From NCBI GenBank assembly GCA_003602575.1, contig QQRY01000036.1:1-58050 (forward strand): 58,050 bases of DNA, read 5' to 3'. The notes under the pieces were generated by a model that was not told the origin of the DNA, made no database searches, and saw only the letters and a program-made list of their open reading frames with translations. This DNA comes from Candidatus Poseidoniales archaeon (GTDB taxonomy: Archaea; Thermoplasmatota; Poseidoniia; Poseidoniales; Poseidoniaceae). Numbering within the stretch: the stretch's first letter is position 1; the number at the start of each line of letters is the position of its first letter. Made by a program: the position numbers and the translations under genes. Of this stretch, positions 22,486 to 31,125 are shown piece by piece.

Positions 22486-24768
22486 TCATGCCACCCCCCA
22501 CAACAAAAAGAAAATCGCTAATGTTCCAACTGAAATCATCAAGATGTAGTCTCTTGCAGAACCTGTAGTCAAAGAACGAACTACACTGGATAAAGACTGA
22601 GACCCTCTCTCAATACTCTTGATTGTTCCATCAATTACCGAACTATCAGCTTCTGCTGACTTATTGGAGAAGGCTGCTACAATCTTGAGCATAGCCATAT
22701 CATAGTAGTAATCAATGTACAATCTTTGTTCGAGAGCCCTAGTAAGACTAGATTTAGCAATTGCACTATTGTTGAAGTTGAAACGGGCATAAACCCAAGC
22801 GTTCAATTTGATTACAGGCTTCATCCAAGGCTTGGTTTTCTCGCCTTCTGCTAAGTTACCACCATAGAGTGACATTGCCAATCCTGGGCCTAATACTGCT
22901 CCGACTGCGATAGCCAAATACGTCAATATGAAGAAGAACGGGTCGCCGTTTGCGAATGCATGATCTAATTCATACCACATTCCATCTATGATACTCCCAT
23001 GATACATCGCCCCTATTTCTTGTTCTGGAGCCCAGTGAGTGAAGCCCATTGCAGCAAGAATAATTGCTGAAAGAGTTACGAATGTTAGAGTGAAAAGTGG
23101 AATCTTAATCCATGTATTTGTTGGACCTACATGAGCCGCAACCTCGTTATTTGGCTTACCAGCAAATGTCTTTAGCCACATTCTTGACATATAGAATCCA
23201 GTCATACCAGCGCCAATTAGTACGCACAATGCAGGAAGTAGGAATCTTGGGTCGTCTTGAGCAACTCTCCAAGCATTAGCAATAATTCCCTCTTTAGACC
23301 AAAATCCACCGATTAATGGAAGACCCATAATAGAGGCAGAGCCGACCAACATTGCTGTTGCCGTTAGTGGCATCTTAGATGCTAGGCCACCCATATTTTC
23401 CATAGATTGTGCGTCAAATTCGTCATCATGATGGTCGTCATGATGCCCGTCTCCGTGGTCATCTCCATGGTCATCATGATGATGTAGGTGATGATGAGCG
23501 TGATGGACCTCGTGAATTACTGAACCACTTGCCATAAACAGCATTCCTTTAGCCATGGCGTGATTAAACAAATGGAATAGAGCTGCACCAAATGCAACGG
23601 CAACAATAGCATGCTCTTTGCTATCTACAACGTGCCAATCCAAAGTATTAGCAAGATACATTGCACAACCAAGACCTGTGAAAATATAGGCTAGTTGACT
23701 CATTGTTGAATATGCTAAAACTTTCTTCAAATCATTTTGTACAAAGGCGATTGCTGCTGCCATTACCGCGGTAATACCACCGATTAATGCGATGATGAAT
23801 GCCAAGTCTACAAGATCTCCGCTGAGTGCTTCAGCACCAAAGAATGGGAACATTCTAGCGACTAAGTATAGACCAGCATTAACCATGGTTGCAGCGTGAA
23901 TCAAAGCAGAAACCGGAGTTGGCCCTTCCATAGCATCTGGCAACCAAACGTGCAATGGGAATTGTGCAGATTTACCGACTGCTCCGATAAACATCATTCC
24001 AAGTGCCCACTGTAAGGTACTGGAAGATACTCCGGCCATGAATGTTTTATCCTCAAGGGAACTGAAAATAACATCATAGTCTAGCGAACCGAAGATGTCC
24101 CACATCATCACCAATCCTATGACAAGGAAAACGTCTCCTATACGAGTGGTCAAGAAAGCCTTCTTAGCGGCATAAGCAGCACTCGGGCGTTCATAGTAAA
24201 ATCCAATCAAAAGATAGGAACAGAGACCCATAATTTCCCAGAAAATAAATAGCCAAAGGAATGAATCTGCAAGAACCATACCCAACATTCCTGAACAGAA
24301 TAGAACGAACTCTGCATAGAAGCGATGGTTTCTGTTATCATTAATCGGGTCGGTGTTCATGTAACCAACACTGAAAATATTGATTAGAAGACAAAGGAAT
24401 GAAGCAATAAACAGTAGCATCACTGTAATATGGTCAATATAAATTCCAAAACCAAGACTTACTGGTTCAAGTACGCCTCCATCCCAAACCGTAGTATTAA
24501 CCCAAAGAAGATTCATAGAATCCTTAATTCCAGCGAAACCTCCAATGTGGTCTTTAATCAAAAGTAACGAGATGATTAAACTTGCAGCCATGACTGGCAA
24601 AGCAATTAATCCGCCTTCTTTCAAATTATTCTTCCAAAATGGGTTTTTATTGAATACACGGCCCAGGAATAAAATCACTGGGAATGCTAACATTGGTAAA
24701 AGAATGATTAGTGGTGCATATTGCACCATCTCGCTGTCGAGTATAACATCAGATCTACTTGCCATCAT
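22486..24768 (-). CDS. nuoL: Complex I subunit L (NuoL/FpoL) with His/Asp-rich insertion
   Basis: A 760-residue antiporter-like subunit, longer than most NuoL. It has FWEIMGLCSYLLIGF with the conserved Glu, KSAQFPLHVWLPDAMEGPTPVSALIHAATM and the lateral-helix region at the C-terminus. Residues about 419-453 form an extra His/Asp/Gly-rich stretch with about 15 His, placed right after the SVIHEVHH helix end where other NuoL proteins run directly into a short loop before MGGL. The start ATG at 24768 is preceded by TGAGGTGG, which contains the nuoK stop. Function in proton pumping is standard; the insert looks metal-binding. Confidence 0.95.
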   Translation of the reverse strand: MMASRSDVILDSEMVQYAPLIILLPMLAFPVILFLGRVFNKNPFWKNNLKEGGLIALPVMAASLIISLLLIKDHIGGFAGIKDSMNLLWVNTTVWDGGVLEPVSLGFGIYIDHITVMLLFIASFLCLLINIFSVGYMNTDPINDNRNHRFYAEFVLFCSGMLGMVLADSFLWLFIFWEIMGLCSYLLIGFYYERPSAAYAAKKAFLTTRIGDVFLVIGLVMMWDIFGSLDYDVIFSSLEDKTFMAGVSSSTLQWALGMMFIGAVGKSAQFPLHVWLPDAMEGPTPVSALIHAATMVNAGLYLVARMFPFFGAEALSGDLVDLAFIIALIGGITAVMAAAIAFVQNDLKKVLAYSTMSQLAYIFTGLGCAMYLANTLDWHVVDSKEHAIVAVAFGAALFHLFNHAMAKGMLFMASGSVIHEVHHAHHHLHHHDDHGDDHGDGHHDDHHDDEFDAQSMENMGGLASKMPLTATAMLVGSASIMGLPLIGGFWSKEGIIANAWRVAQDDPRFLLPALCVLIGAGMTGFYMSRMWLKTFAGKPNNEVAAHVGPTNTWIKIPLFTLTFVTLSAIILAAMGFTHWAPEQEIGAMYHGSIIDGMWYELDHAFANGDPFFFILTYLAIAVGAVLGPGLAMSLYGGNLAEGEKTKPWMKPVIKLNAWVYARFNFNNSAIAKSSLTRALEQRLYIDYYYDMAMLKIVAAFSNKSAEADSSVIDGTIKSIERGSQSLSSVVRSLTTGSARDYILMISVGTLAIFFLLWGVA
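23411..23514 (-). other. His/Asp-rich insertion in NuoL
   Basis: This tract encodes NuoL residues about 419-453, alternating H-H, D-D-H and G-D blocks with about 15 His and 12 Asp. The reading frame is intact. Comparable His-rich loops in membrane transporters bind zinc, nickel or copper; none is standard in NuoL. Confidence 0.85.
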
Positions 24769-24774
24769 ACCACC

Positions 24775-25077
24775 TCAGTTCCTCAAGACGTCTACATCGT
24801 CCAATGATATCGATTCATGCTTACCATACATAGCAAGGAAAATCGCCAATCCTATTGCGACTTCGCTCGCAGCGATTGCAATTGCAAAAATAGTGTAAAT
24901 CCATCCTGTAGCATCACCGTGGTGAACAGCGGCAGCCGCAAATTGCATATTTGCCGCATTCAGCATCAACTCAATACACATCAATACGATAATAGCATTC
25001 TTACGTGTAAAAGCGCCACCAAGTCCGATGACAAACAGTAGAGCGGAAAGTGCAGAAACCCATGCTGGATCGATCAT
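24775..25077 (-). CDS. nuoK: Complex I subunit K (NuoK/FpoK)
   Basis: A 100-residue protein with three hydrophobic helices, the normal size. The second helix carries the conserved Glu in VLMCIELMLNAANM, and a third helix contains AASEVAIGLAI with the other conserved Glu. It belongs to the membrane arm of complex I, next to NuoJ. The start overlaps the upstream nuoJ2 stop as ATGA, with GGGGGTGA upstream. The end is followed after six bases by nuoL. Confidence 0.95.
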   Translation of the reverse strand: MIDPAWVSALSALLFVIGLGGAFTRKNAIIVLMCIELMLNAANMQFAAAAVHHGDATGWIYTIFAIAIAASEVAIGLAIFLAMYGKHESISLDDVDVLRN

Positions 25078-25343
25078 TCTTCTTCACCCCCAAATTCCCA
25101 AAGAAGATTCTCTCTTCTTTCATCACGAACAAGATATGCTGCTCCAATCATTGCGACAGACATTAAAATTCCAAGAACTAATAATGGTAATGCCCATTCA
25201 TTTAGCATTATATCTGCAAGAGCATTGGTTGTTGGTTCACTATCCTTAGGGTCATCCCAAACTTCATCTGCGCTGAGTACAGCAACAAGTATCATACCAA
25301 GCCCAAGAAGACCGATTCTAGTTACCAGAGACAAGAATTTCAT
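25074..25343 (-). CDS. nuoJ: Complex I subunit J, C-terminal half (NuoJ2/FpoJ C)
   Basis: An 89-residue protein with two hydrophobic helices, equivalent to the C-terminal part of NuoJ. The last helix reads EWALPLLVLGILMSVAMIGAAYL and ends in an acidic tail. The preceding gene encodes the N-terminal half. The genes overlap by ATGA, so this is a true gene split rather than a frameshift: both halves have their own starts, and the junction falls between helices. Split nuoJ genes occur in haloarchaeal and methanosarcinal complex I operons. Confidence 0.85.
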   Translation of the reverse strand: MKFLSLVTRIGLLGLGMILVAVLSADEVWDDPKDSEPTTNALADIMLNEWALPLLVLGILMSVAMIGAAYLVRDERRENLLWEFGGEEE

Positions 25344-25615
25344 TCAAAATCCTCCTCAAGTATTTGTCTCCTAGTAAGCATAATACCGAATAATACAACC
25401 AATCCAACACTCGCTAAATAAACGAGAATTTGAATCGCTGCTAAAAACTCAGCACCCAAAAGAATGAATATTCCTGAAACCGCCATAAAACAAAAAATGA
25501 GTGAAAGCATGGAGTGAGCAACTCTTTGAGCGAGAATTAATCCTAATGCCCCACCAATAGTGATAGTTGCGAAAAGGAAGAAAACACCTGCCTCAACAAT
25601 TGCTCCTACGTCCAT
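25340..25615 (-). CDS. nuoJ: Complex I subunit J, N-terminal half (NuoJ1/FpoJ N)
   Basis: A 91-residue protein with three hydrophobic helices. The third contains the NuoJ signature EFLAAIQILVYLASVGLVVLF, including the region of the conserved pi-bulge helix next to NuoK. The ATG at 25615 is chosen: the nuoI stop ends one base earlier (TGATATG), and the upstream in-frame codons fall inside nuoI. Together with the next gene it makes a full NuoJ. Confidence 0.9.
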   Translation of the reverse strand: MDVGAIVEAGVFFLFATITIGGALGLILAQRVAHSMLSLIFCFMAVSGIFILLGAEFLAAIQILVYLASVGLVVLFGIMLTRRQILEEDFE

Positions 25616-25616
25616 A

Positions 25617-26591
25617 TCATGCACTCTCCTTAGCAGCCCTAGCCGCCTTCTTTGCCCTCTTGTCTCGTTCTTTATTAGCACGCTTTGCTAATTCAGAATC
25701 AACAGCTTCTTGATGAACCGAAGGCAAGACTCTAGTTCTACTAGCATCAAACCAAAGGTCCTGACGAGAAAAGCCCGACATACCATCGTATTCATTGGTC
25801 ATGAAGAATGAAGTAAAACCACATGCTTCCATACATAGTCCGCAGAACATACATCGTCCCAAGTCAATTCTTCCAGATACAATTTGGTCATCTGCAACGA
25901 ATAGTTCAGATGTTTCGACTTCTTGTTCAGCGCCTGAATCGTTCCAACGGACAGTTGCAGTGCTACCAGATAGGTCAAGAACTTCAGCGAACCTCCATTG
26001 GTCTGGAGTATCTGAGTGCGCAGTAACGTGATTGAAGTCATCTAGAGTTTCGGCTACTTCTTCGATTTGCTTTGCCGCAAATCCTCCGACTTCCAATTCT
26101 GAACCCATTCCTCCGTGTTCGCCTTCTGCACCGTCAAGAACGTCTACTCTTAGTTCGGTTGTCATGTGAAGACAATCATTTGGACAAGCGGTTACGCACA
26201 ACTTACAGGCTGTACAAGTCTCCCAAATGACTCCAATTCGCCCATTATAATTACCTGGGACGAAAAGCCATGGCTCCATATCTTCAAGTCTTTCATATGG
26301 ATATTGGACAGTTTGAGGCTTCCAAAGTGTTGGGAAAAGATCCGAAGTTACTCTGTCAGGAGCGAATTCCTGTTGTGAAATATCGTTAAATTCAGAACTT
26401 CTTGAAGCTCTAGAAGCAGAACCATCGTCCAAAAATTCTGGATGAGTAGTATTGTGATATCCGCCGGAAAGTCTCTTCCCAAACAACTTACCGAAAATCG
26501 GGAAGGTTCGTAGGGCGGTAATCAAAGTAATCTTAAACGGATACCAAAATAAGTTTCTAAAATTCGGTTTTGCGTGTGGATGCATTGGCAT
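25617..26591 (-). CDS. nuoI: Complex I ferredoxin-like subunit I (NuoI) with inserted domain
   Basis: A 324-residue subunit carrying two 4Fe-4S clusters. The first Cys motif is C126-x-x-C129-x-x-C132-x-x-x-C136 and the second is C247-x-x-C250-x-x-C253-x-x-x-C257. These clusters pass electrons along the peripheral arm to NuoB. Ordinary NuoI has about 30 residues between the two motifs; here there are about 110. The extra part (about 150-235) is acidic at first and then has a small beta-barrel look (WRFAEVL...ATVRWNDSG...). An N-terminal extension of about 80 residues and a basic, Ala/Lys-rich C-terminal tail are also present. GAGGTGA precedes the ATG and contains the nuoH stop. Confidence 0.93.
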   Translation of the reverse strand: MPMHPHAKPNFRNLFWYPFKITLITALRTFPIFGKLFGKRLSGGYHNTTHPEFLDDGSASRASRSSEFNDISQQEFAPDRVTSDLFPTLWKPQTVQYPYERLEDMEPWLFVPGNYNGRIGVIWETCTACKLCVTACPNDCLHMTTELRVDVLDGAEGEHGGMGSELEVGGFAAKQIEEVAETLDDFNHVTAHSDTPDQWRFAEVLDLSGSTATVRWNDSGAEQEVETSELFVADDQIVSGRIDLGRCMFCGLCMEACGFTSFFMTNEYDGMSGFSRQDLWFDASRTRVLPSVHQEAVDSELAKRANKERDKRAKKAARAAKESA

Positions 26592-26602
26592 ATCTCTTCA
26601 CC

Positions 26603-28105
26603 TCACTCCTGCCCCGGGACATATGTTCCCGCAGGCTTGTCTGTATACACATGGAACATACGTTCCGTGTTTCCACTCTTATCTTCGTCATTTAGCATCA
26701 GGAAGAATATCCCTAGCCATATGACTGTAGTAATTGCTGGAATCAAGAATGGAATCCCTAGAGCGTCCCATGATGTACCTCCATAGGTTCCATCATCCAT
26801 TGCTGAAGGGTCGAATAGATACAATCGGTAAACTGCTGAAAGGATAAGTTGGAAGACTGCCAATGGCAACAAGATTCGCCAACCAAATTCAAGGATTTGG
26901 TCTGTTCTTATTCTCGCTAGAGAGAATCTAGCCCAAACGAATACTAGTAGGAATACCAACCAAGACTTGAGTAGAACTACTACAGCGCCAGGAATCAAAA
27001 GATATAGATCGCCAAGAACAGGTATTGAACCAATTAGGCCTTGGAATGGCAAATGCCATCCGCCAAGGAAGAAGTGAGTAAAGAGGAAACATGCTGCATA
27101 TGTTCTGATATATTCAGCCATGAACAACATCCCGAACCTCATTCCTCCATATTCTGTCCACCAACCTTCGACAAGTTCAGCTTCTGCTTCAGGCATATCG
27201 AAAGGAACACGTTCTACCTCAGCAATCATAGTTAAAAGGAATAATCCGGCACCAAGAGGCATCAGGAAAAGATTCCATGCGCCTGCAGAATGTTGGAAGT
27301 GTACGCTATCGATTATATTGAATGTCCCCGAGAGAACTGCGACCGAAAGCAGGGTGAGTAAAAGAGGTATCTCGTAAGCTGTTAATTGTGCAGCAGAGCG
27401 TATACCTCCAATTAGAGTATACTTGTTATTAGAAGACCATCCGGCAAAGAAAACTCCTATTGGGGCAATACCAAATATTGCAATCGCATACAGAATTGAG
27501 AGTTCTGGATTGGTTGCATAAATCCCGCTAGAAAGAGGAATTATTCCAAGAATTAGTAGAGTAGAAGATACGATGAGGAAAGGTGAGACTTCAAAAATTA
27601 ATTTATCTGCTCTTTGAGGCACCATGTGCTCTTTTAGCAAGAATTTCATCCCGTCAGCAACGTTTTGGAAGAACCCTGGGAAAATGGAGTATCCCATCCA
27701 AGACCTGTTGTTCACTCTATCAACAGTTGCAAACTTCTCATCCCTATTACCGAACTTCTTATTCAACCATTTATTGACTGCGCCCACGGGTTTGCCAAGT
27801 CCAAATGGCAACATATTCCACCACTCTCCAGCGGTGACTCCGTTTTCTCCAACCCAAAGTGAACGAAGAGCGGTCGTTGCCCCTCTTCTATCATTCATTC
27901 TTGCAACTGCTTTTCTCTCAATCCAAAGAATTGCGAATTGTGAGAAAAATAGCATTAGAAATACGATGTTTACTACTGCAAAAGTCGCTAAACCAAATGC
28001 GATTTGCCCTGTACTTTCTTCAAGCGGAGTGCCTTCAAGAAGTGGAGGTATTACCTTATCGACAAGGTCGAAAATTAATCCTCGTAAGTCATATGCATCA
28101 TCCAT
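26603..28105 (-). CDS. nuoH: Complex I subunit H (NuoH/FpoH)
   Basis: A 500-residue membrane subunit that links the quinone site to the proton channels. Eight or nine hydrophobic helices are visible. The hallmark cytoplasmic loop MIAEVERVPFDMPEAEAELV is followed by EGWWTEYGGMRFGMLFMAEY, with its conserved Glu cluster. It is longer than bacterial NuoH (about 325-350), with extra N-terminal sequence and a loop of about 60 residues around 95-145. TGAGGTGATATCATG joins the nuoD stop, ribosome-binding site and start. Confidence 0.95.
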   Translation of the reverse strand: MDDAYDLRGLIFDLVDKVIPPLLEGTPLEESTGQIAFGLATFAVVNIVFLMLFFSQFAILWIERKAVARMNDRRGATTALRSLWVGENGVTAGEWWNMLPFGLGKPVGAVNKWLNKKFGNRDEKFATVDRVNNRSWMGYSIFPGFFQNVADGMKFLLKEHMVPQRADKLIFEVSPFLIVSSTLLILGIIPLSSGIYATNPELSILYAIAIFGIAPIGVFFAGWSSNNKYTLIGGIRSAAQLTAYEIPLLLTLLSVAVLSGTFNIIDSVHFQHSAGAWNLFLMPLGAGLFLLTMIAEVERVPFDMPEAEAELVEGWWTEYGGMRFGMLFMAEYIRTYAACFLFTHFFLGGWHLPFQGLIGSIPVLGDLYLLIPGAVVVLLKSWLVFLLVFVWARFSLARIRTDQILEFGWRILLPLAVFQLILSAVYRLYLFDPSAMDDGTYGGTSWDALGIPFLIPAITTVIWLGIFFLMLNDEDKSGNTERMFHVYTDKPAGTYVPGQE

Positions 28106-28114
28106 GATATCACC

Positions 28115-29254
28115 TCAACGATCTGTCTCCCCGATACATGGGTCAAAACTACCCATGATTGCCGGTATATCTGCAACCTTATATCCAATCATTGTCTTTG
28201 CAACGAATGGAATTGTGATAAACATAGGTGAACGAATGGAAAGTCTGTAAGGGTTCTTTCCCCTGCCGTCTCCTCCACCTTGGATGTAAAATTGTGAAGC
28301 ACCTCTAGTGCATTCATAATTGCTAAACCCGCTAGCGCCTTCTGGGGCTCTTGTAGGTGCTTTTTGGTAAATCATCTCGTCCCCATTAGCGTAATTTGTA
28401 TTCTTTCCACCAGGGATTTTTTCGATTGCATCCAAGACCATTCTACAGGATTGACGCATCTCTTCCATCCTTACACGATAACGATCATAGCAGTCTGCAC
28501 CTTTGACTGAAGTTGGCTTTTCTACTGCTGGCTCCCAGTCTACTTCATCATATACTGAATAAGGATGTGCCCATCGTACATCGTAATTGACTCCAGCTGC
28601 ACGGACGTTAGGGCCCGAAACTCCTGCTTCAACCATTTCTTCGGCATTAGCATAGCCCACACCTTGTAGCCTAACCAGCCAAATTGTTGATTCGTCTAGC
28701 ATCATCTCATATTCATCAATTCTACGTTCGAATAATTTTACTTTAGCAATCATTCTATCGGCAAATCCGATTGGAATGTCTCGCTTAACACCGCCAATTC
28801 TTGGATAATTGTAATGCATTCTAGAGCCACCTAGTTCTTGCAGTAAATCGAGGAACATTTCACGATCACGCATACACCAAGTCATCAAAGTTAGGTTACC
28901 AATATCCGGTCCAAAGGCACCAAGCCACATCAAGTGAGAGGCAAGCCTTTGTAATTCAGCTGAAATTAAACGGATATATTCTGCTCTTTCTGGTACTTCG
29001 GCTTCCAAAAGATCTTCTGCAGCATAGATGTATGAATTAGCCCAAGTCATGGCACTAACATAACAAAGCCTGTCGCAATATGGAGTGACTTGAGTGAAAT
29101 CTCTCGATTCACATATTTTTTCTACACCACGGTGAATATATCCAAGTTCGGCCTCGGTATCGACTACTGTTTCTCCGTCCACTTTCACTCTAAGAGTCCA
29201 CAGCCCGTGAGTCATCGGGTGCTGAGGCCCCATTGTAATCCACATTTGTGCCAT
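28115..29254 (-). CDS. nuoD: Complex I 49-kDa subunit D (NuoD/FpoD)
   Basis: A 379-residue peripheral-arm subunit related to the large subunit of [NiFe] hydrogenases. The start has MGPQHPMTHGLWTL (family GPQHPxxHG), followed by ELGYIHRGVEKICE. The C-terminal end reads GSFDPCIGETDR, matching the family's G-S-x-D-x-x-x-GExDR terminus. Length is normal. Together with NuoB it forms the quinone-binding pocket. The gene is separate from nuoC. GTGAGGCGAT precedes the ATG. Confidence 0.96.
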   Translation of the reverse strand: MAQMWITMGPQHPMTHGLWTLRVKVDGETVVDTEAELGYIHRGVEKICESRDFTQVTPYCDRLCYVSAMTWANSYIYAAEDLLEAEVPERAEYIRLISAELQRLASHLMWLGAFGPDIGNLTLMTWCMRDREMFLDLLQELGGSRMHYNYPRIGGVKRDIPIGFADRMIAKVKLFERRIDEYEMMLDESTIWLVRLQGVGYANAEEMVEAGVSGPNVRAAGVNYDVRWAHPYSVYDEVDWEPAVEKPTSVKGADCYDRYRVRMEEMRQSCRMVLDAIEKIPGGKNTNYANGDEMIYQKAPTRAPEGASGFSNYECTRGASQFYIQGGGDGRGKNPYRLSIRSPMFITIPFVAKTMIGYKVADIPAIMGSFDPCIGETDR

Positions 29255-29263
29255 AATATCGCC

Positions 29264-29926
29264 TCACTTAACACGGCCCTCATCCGCAGGTTTTCGGCCA
29301 AAGCCTTGCGCATCATCATACATTTCATTATGATCATGGTATCGAATCTTGTGCTGCTTCTGCAGCGGGTGGAAGCCTTCTGGGCTATCGTGGGGGTTGA
29401 GTACTCTATGCATATTCTTGTGGCCTTCGAACTTTATTCCGACCAAGTCCCAAGTTTCTTTCTCATTCCAATCAGCACCTCCCCAGATATGTTGGACTGT
29501 TGGTACCGTAGGGGAATCGTTGTTCTCTAGAGGTATCAATACTTCAAATTCCATAGGAACTAAATAACCGTCTAATTTCTCCGCCACATAAACTGTATTT
29601 GTATCTGGCAATTGATTGGAAATAGGTTGCCTAAGGAAATGATACGCTACTTCCCATCCTCTTTCTGGAGGGCCTTCGGGGAAGTGAGTTCCTGTTACCA
29701 TTGAGCAGTAATTGACTTCTAGGTCGAATCTCATCCATTTGGCTAATGCTTGCCAGTGTTGCGGTGGGGTCGTGATTCTGATGAATGCATATTTCTTAGC
29801 ATTTGAATGCCTCTCGACAGAAGCTACAATTCCAGAACCTGCGAAGCGTGAATTGATTGCTTCTAGGCATTCATTAGCAGCCTCTTCATTTTGAGCTAAT
29901 GTGACTGTGGTTCCCAAATTACTCAT
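29264..29926 (-). CDS. nuoC: Complex I 30-kDa subunit C (NuoC/FpoC)
   Basis: A 220-residue subunit of the peripheral arm, with the family segments ERGWEVAYHFLR and LVGIKFEGHKNMHRVLNPHD near the C-terminus. The ATG at 29926 is chosen over a TTG three codons upstream. GGGAG lies directly before it, and the overlap with the nuoB stop is eight bases. The N-terminal region is divergent from bacterial NuoC. It lies between nuoB and nuoD in the usual order. Confidence 0.93.
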   Translation of the reverse strand: MSNLGTTVTLAQNEEAANECLEAINSRFAGSGIVASVERHSNAKKYAFIRITTPPQHWQALAKWMRFDLEVNYCSMVTGTHFPEGPPERGWEVAYHFLRQPISNQLPDTNTVYVAEKLDGYLVPMEFEVLIPLENNDSPTVPTVQHIWGGADWNEKETWDLVGIKFEGHKNMHRVLNPHDSPEGFHPLQKQHKIRYHDHNEMYDDAQGFGRKPADEGRVK

Positions 29927-30515
29927 CTCCCACAATCAAAGGCTTTTCACTGTCCCTTTCGGAACTTGGAGCGCCACCAATTCTGATAATCTTCTCACGA
30001 AGCAATCCAAATCCGTCTATTAGAGCCTCTGGCCTTGGAGGGCACCCTGGGATGTAAACATCGACTGGGATTACGGTGTCGACTCCTTCAAGGATATTGT
30101 AAGACTGGAAATATGGGCCGCCGGAAATAGCACATTCACCCATGGCAATACAGTACTTTGGTTCCGGCATTTGTTCCCAAAGACGGACGATTTTATCTGC
30201 GAATTTCTTAGAAACTGGGCCGTTTACCAGTAGGACGTCTGATTGCCTAGGAGATGAGCGGAATAGTACGCCGAATCTATCTCCGTCGAATCTAGGAGTC
30301 GCAGCTGCTGCCATCTCGATTGCACAGCACTTGATACCCAAGTGTAAAGTAAACAGAGATTTTCTTCCAGCCCAATTGAAAAATCTACCAGCAAGAACGC
30401 TCAAGAATTGTTTGATTTTTGTCACCTTCAATGCTTCGTCGGTGACCCCGCCTACCATCTCGACTAATGCTCTGCTATTGAACGCAGCAAAATTCTCCCC
30501 TGTATCAGCCATCAT
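29919..30515 (-). CDS. nuoB: Complex I subunit B (NuoB/FpoB)
   Basis: A 198-residue subunit that holds the terminal N2 4Fe-4S cluster. The expected Cys are all present: adjacent Cys in IKCCAIEM, one in MGECAISGG and one in YIPGCPPRPEAL. Length is normal. Start ATGATG at 30515 is joined to the nuoA stop by TGAGGTGATATG, where stop, ribosome-binding site and start are fused into twelve bases. Confidence 0.96.
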   Translation of the reverse strand: MMADTGENFAAFNSRALVEMVGGVTDEALKVTKIKQFLSVLAGRFFNWAGRKSLFTLHLGIKCCAIEMAAAATPRFDGDRFGVLFRSSPRQSDVLLVNGPVSKKFADKIVRLWEQMPEPKYCIAMGECAISGGPYFQSYNILEGVDTVIPVDVYIPGCPPRPEALIDGFGLLREKIIRIGGAPSSERDSEKPLIVGDE

Positions 30516-30521
30516 ATCACC

Positions 30522-31007
30522 TCAAATGTATATTCTTCCTCGCTTTCGAAAAACATACCACACGCCCAACGACATAGTGGCAAAGAATGCACTAAGAACA
30601 ACCAATGCATTCTTAGCCTTAGAGACTGCACTTTCTCTAGCACTTTCTGCTAGGTCTTGTGCAGTAGCATCAGATGCAACCATTCCTCCAAGAACGAGGA
30701 ACATAAAGGCCACATCAAACACTAGGAAAATAATCGCATACCAATAATATTGAAAGTGAAATTGAATCATTGCATCGCCGACTGGCTCACTACCGCACTC
30801 GAAGGTTGTCAATCTCCTAGGATACAAACTGTGGTCTTTCTCATAGCCCTCCAAAAGATATGAACGGGTGATGTGGGGGCGAGCGGGATCTACACGCGGT
30901 CTAACCACCCAAGTAATAATGAAATTTGTTAGTGGCATAAGTATGCCAACAACCGTCAAAAAGCCAATAGAAAGGTACGCACTAGGTACCGATTCAAGTC
31001 CGGACAT
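30522..31007 (-). CDS. nuoA: Complex I subunit A (NuoA/FpoA)
   Basis: A 161-residue membrane subunit, first gene of the operon. It has three main helices and the loop TTFECGSEP with the conserved Cys typical of NuoA/ND3, followed by FHFQYYWYAIIFLVFDVAFMFL. It carries an extra C-terminal helix and basic tail compared with the usual 120-145 residues. The ATG at 31007 is preferred because GGGTGAT lies four bases upstream; an in-frame TTG/CAG-start reading from further upstream would bury that site. Confidence 0.93.
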   Translation of the reverse strand: MSGLESVPSAYLSIGFLTVVGILMPLTNFIITWVVRPRVDPARPHITRSYLLEGYEKDHSLYPRRLTTFECGSEPVGDAMIQFHFQYYWYAIIFLVFDVAFMFLVLGGMVASDATAQDLAESARESAVSKAKNALVVLSAFFATMSLGVWYVFRKRGRIYI

Positions 31008-31025
31008 TTTATCACCCAATTGCAA

Positions 31026-31125
31026 AGCATACGCTCAGCAATCTTTCCAATAATTACCCCTCAATAAGGGTTCCCAAGTGATATGGCTTTTTTCAAGTGC
31101 AAATTAATTGAAAAATCAACAAAAT
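31026..31125 (-). promoter_or_regulatory. Probable promoter region of the nuo operon
   Basis: This 100-base gap precedes nuoA and follows the stop of the next minus-strand gene cluster. It is AT-rich, with TAATTATT about 60 bases before the ATG as a possible TATA element. T-runs immediately after the upstream gene's stop could end that transcript. No palindromic operator is evident. Confidence 0.35.

Noticed and set aside
25074-25615. Possible frameshift in nuoJ
   Set aside because: Both halves have their own starts and join by an ATGA overlap, and split nuoJ is known in archaeal operons.
27624-28250. 208-codon plus-strand frame over nuoH/nuoD
   Set aside because: It is antisense to two well-supported complex I genes and has no family resemblance.
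30142-30747. 201-codon plus-strand frame over nuoB/nuoA
   Set aside because: Antisense shadow of conserved genes with no ribosome site.
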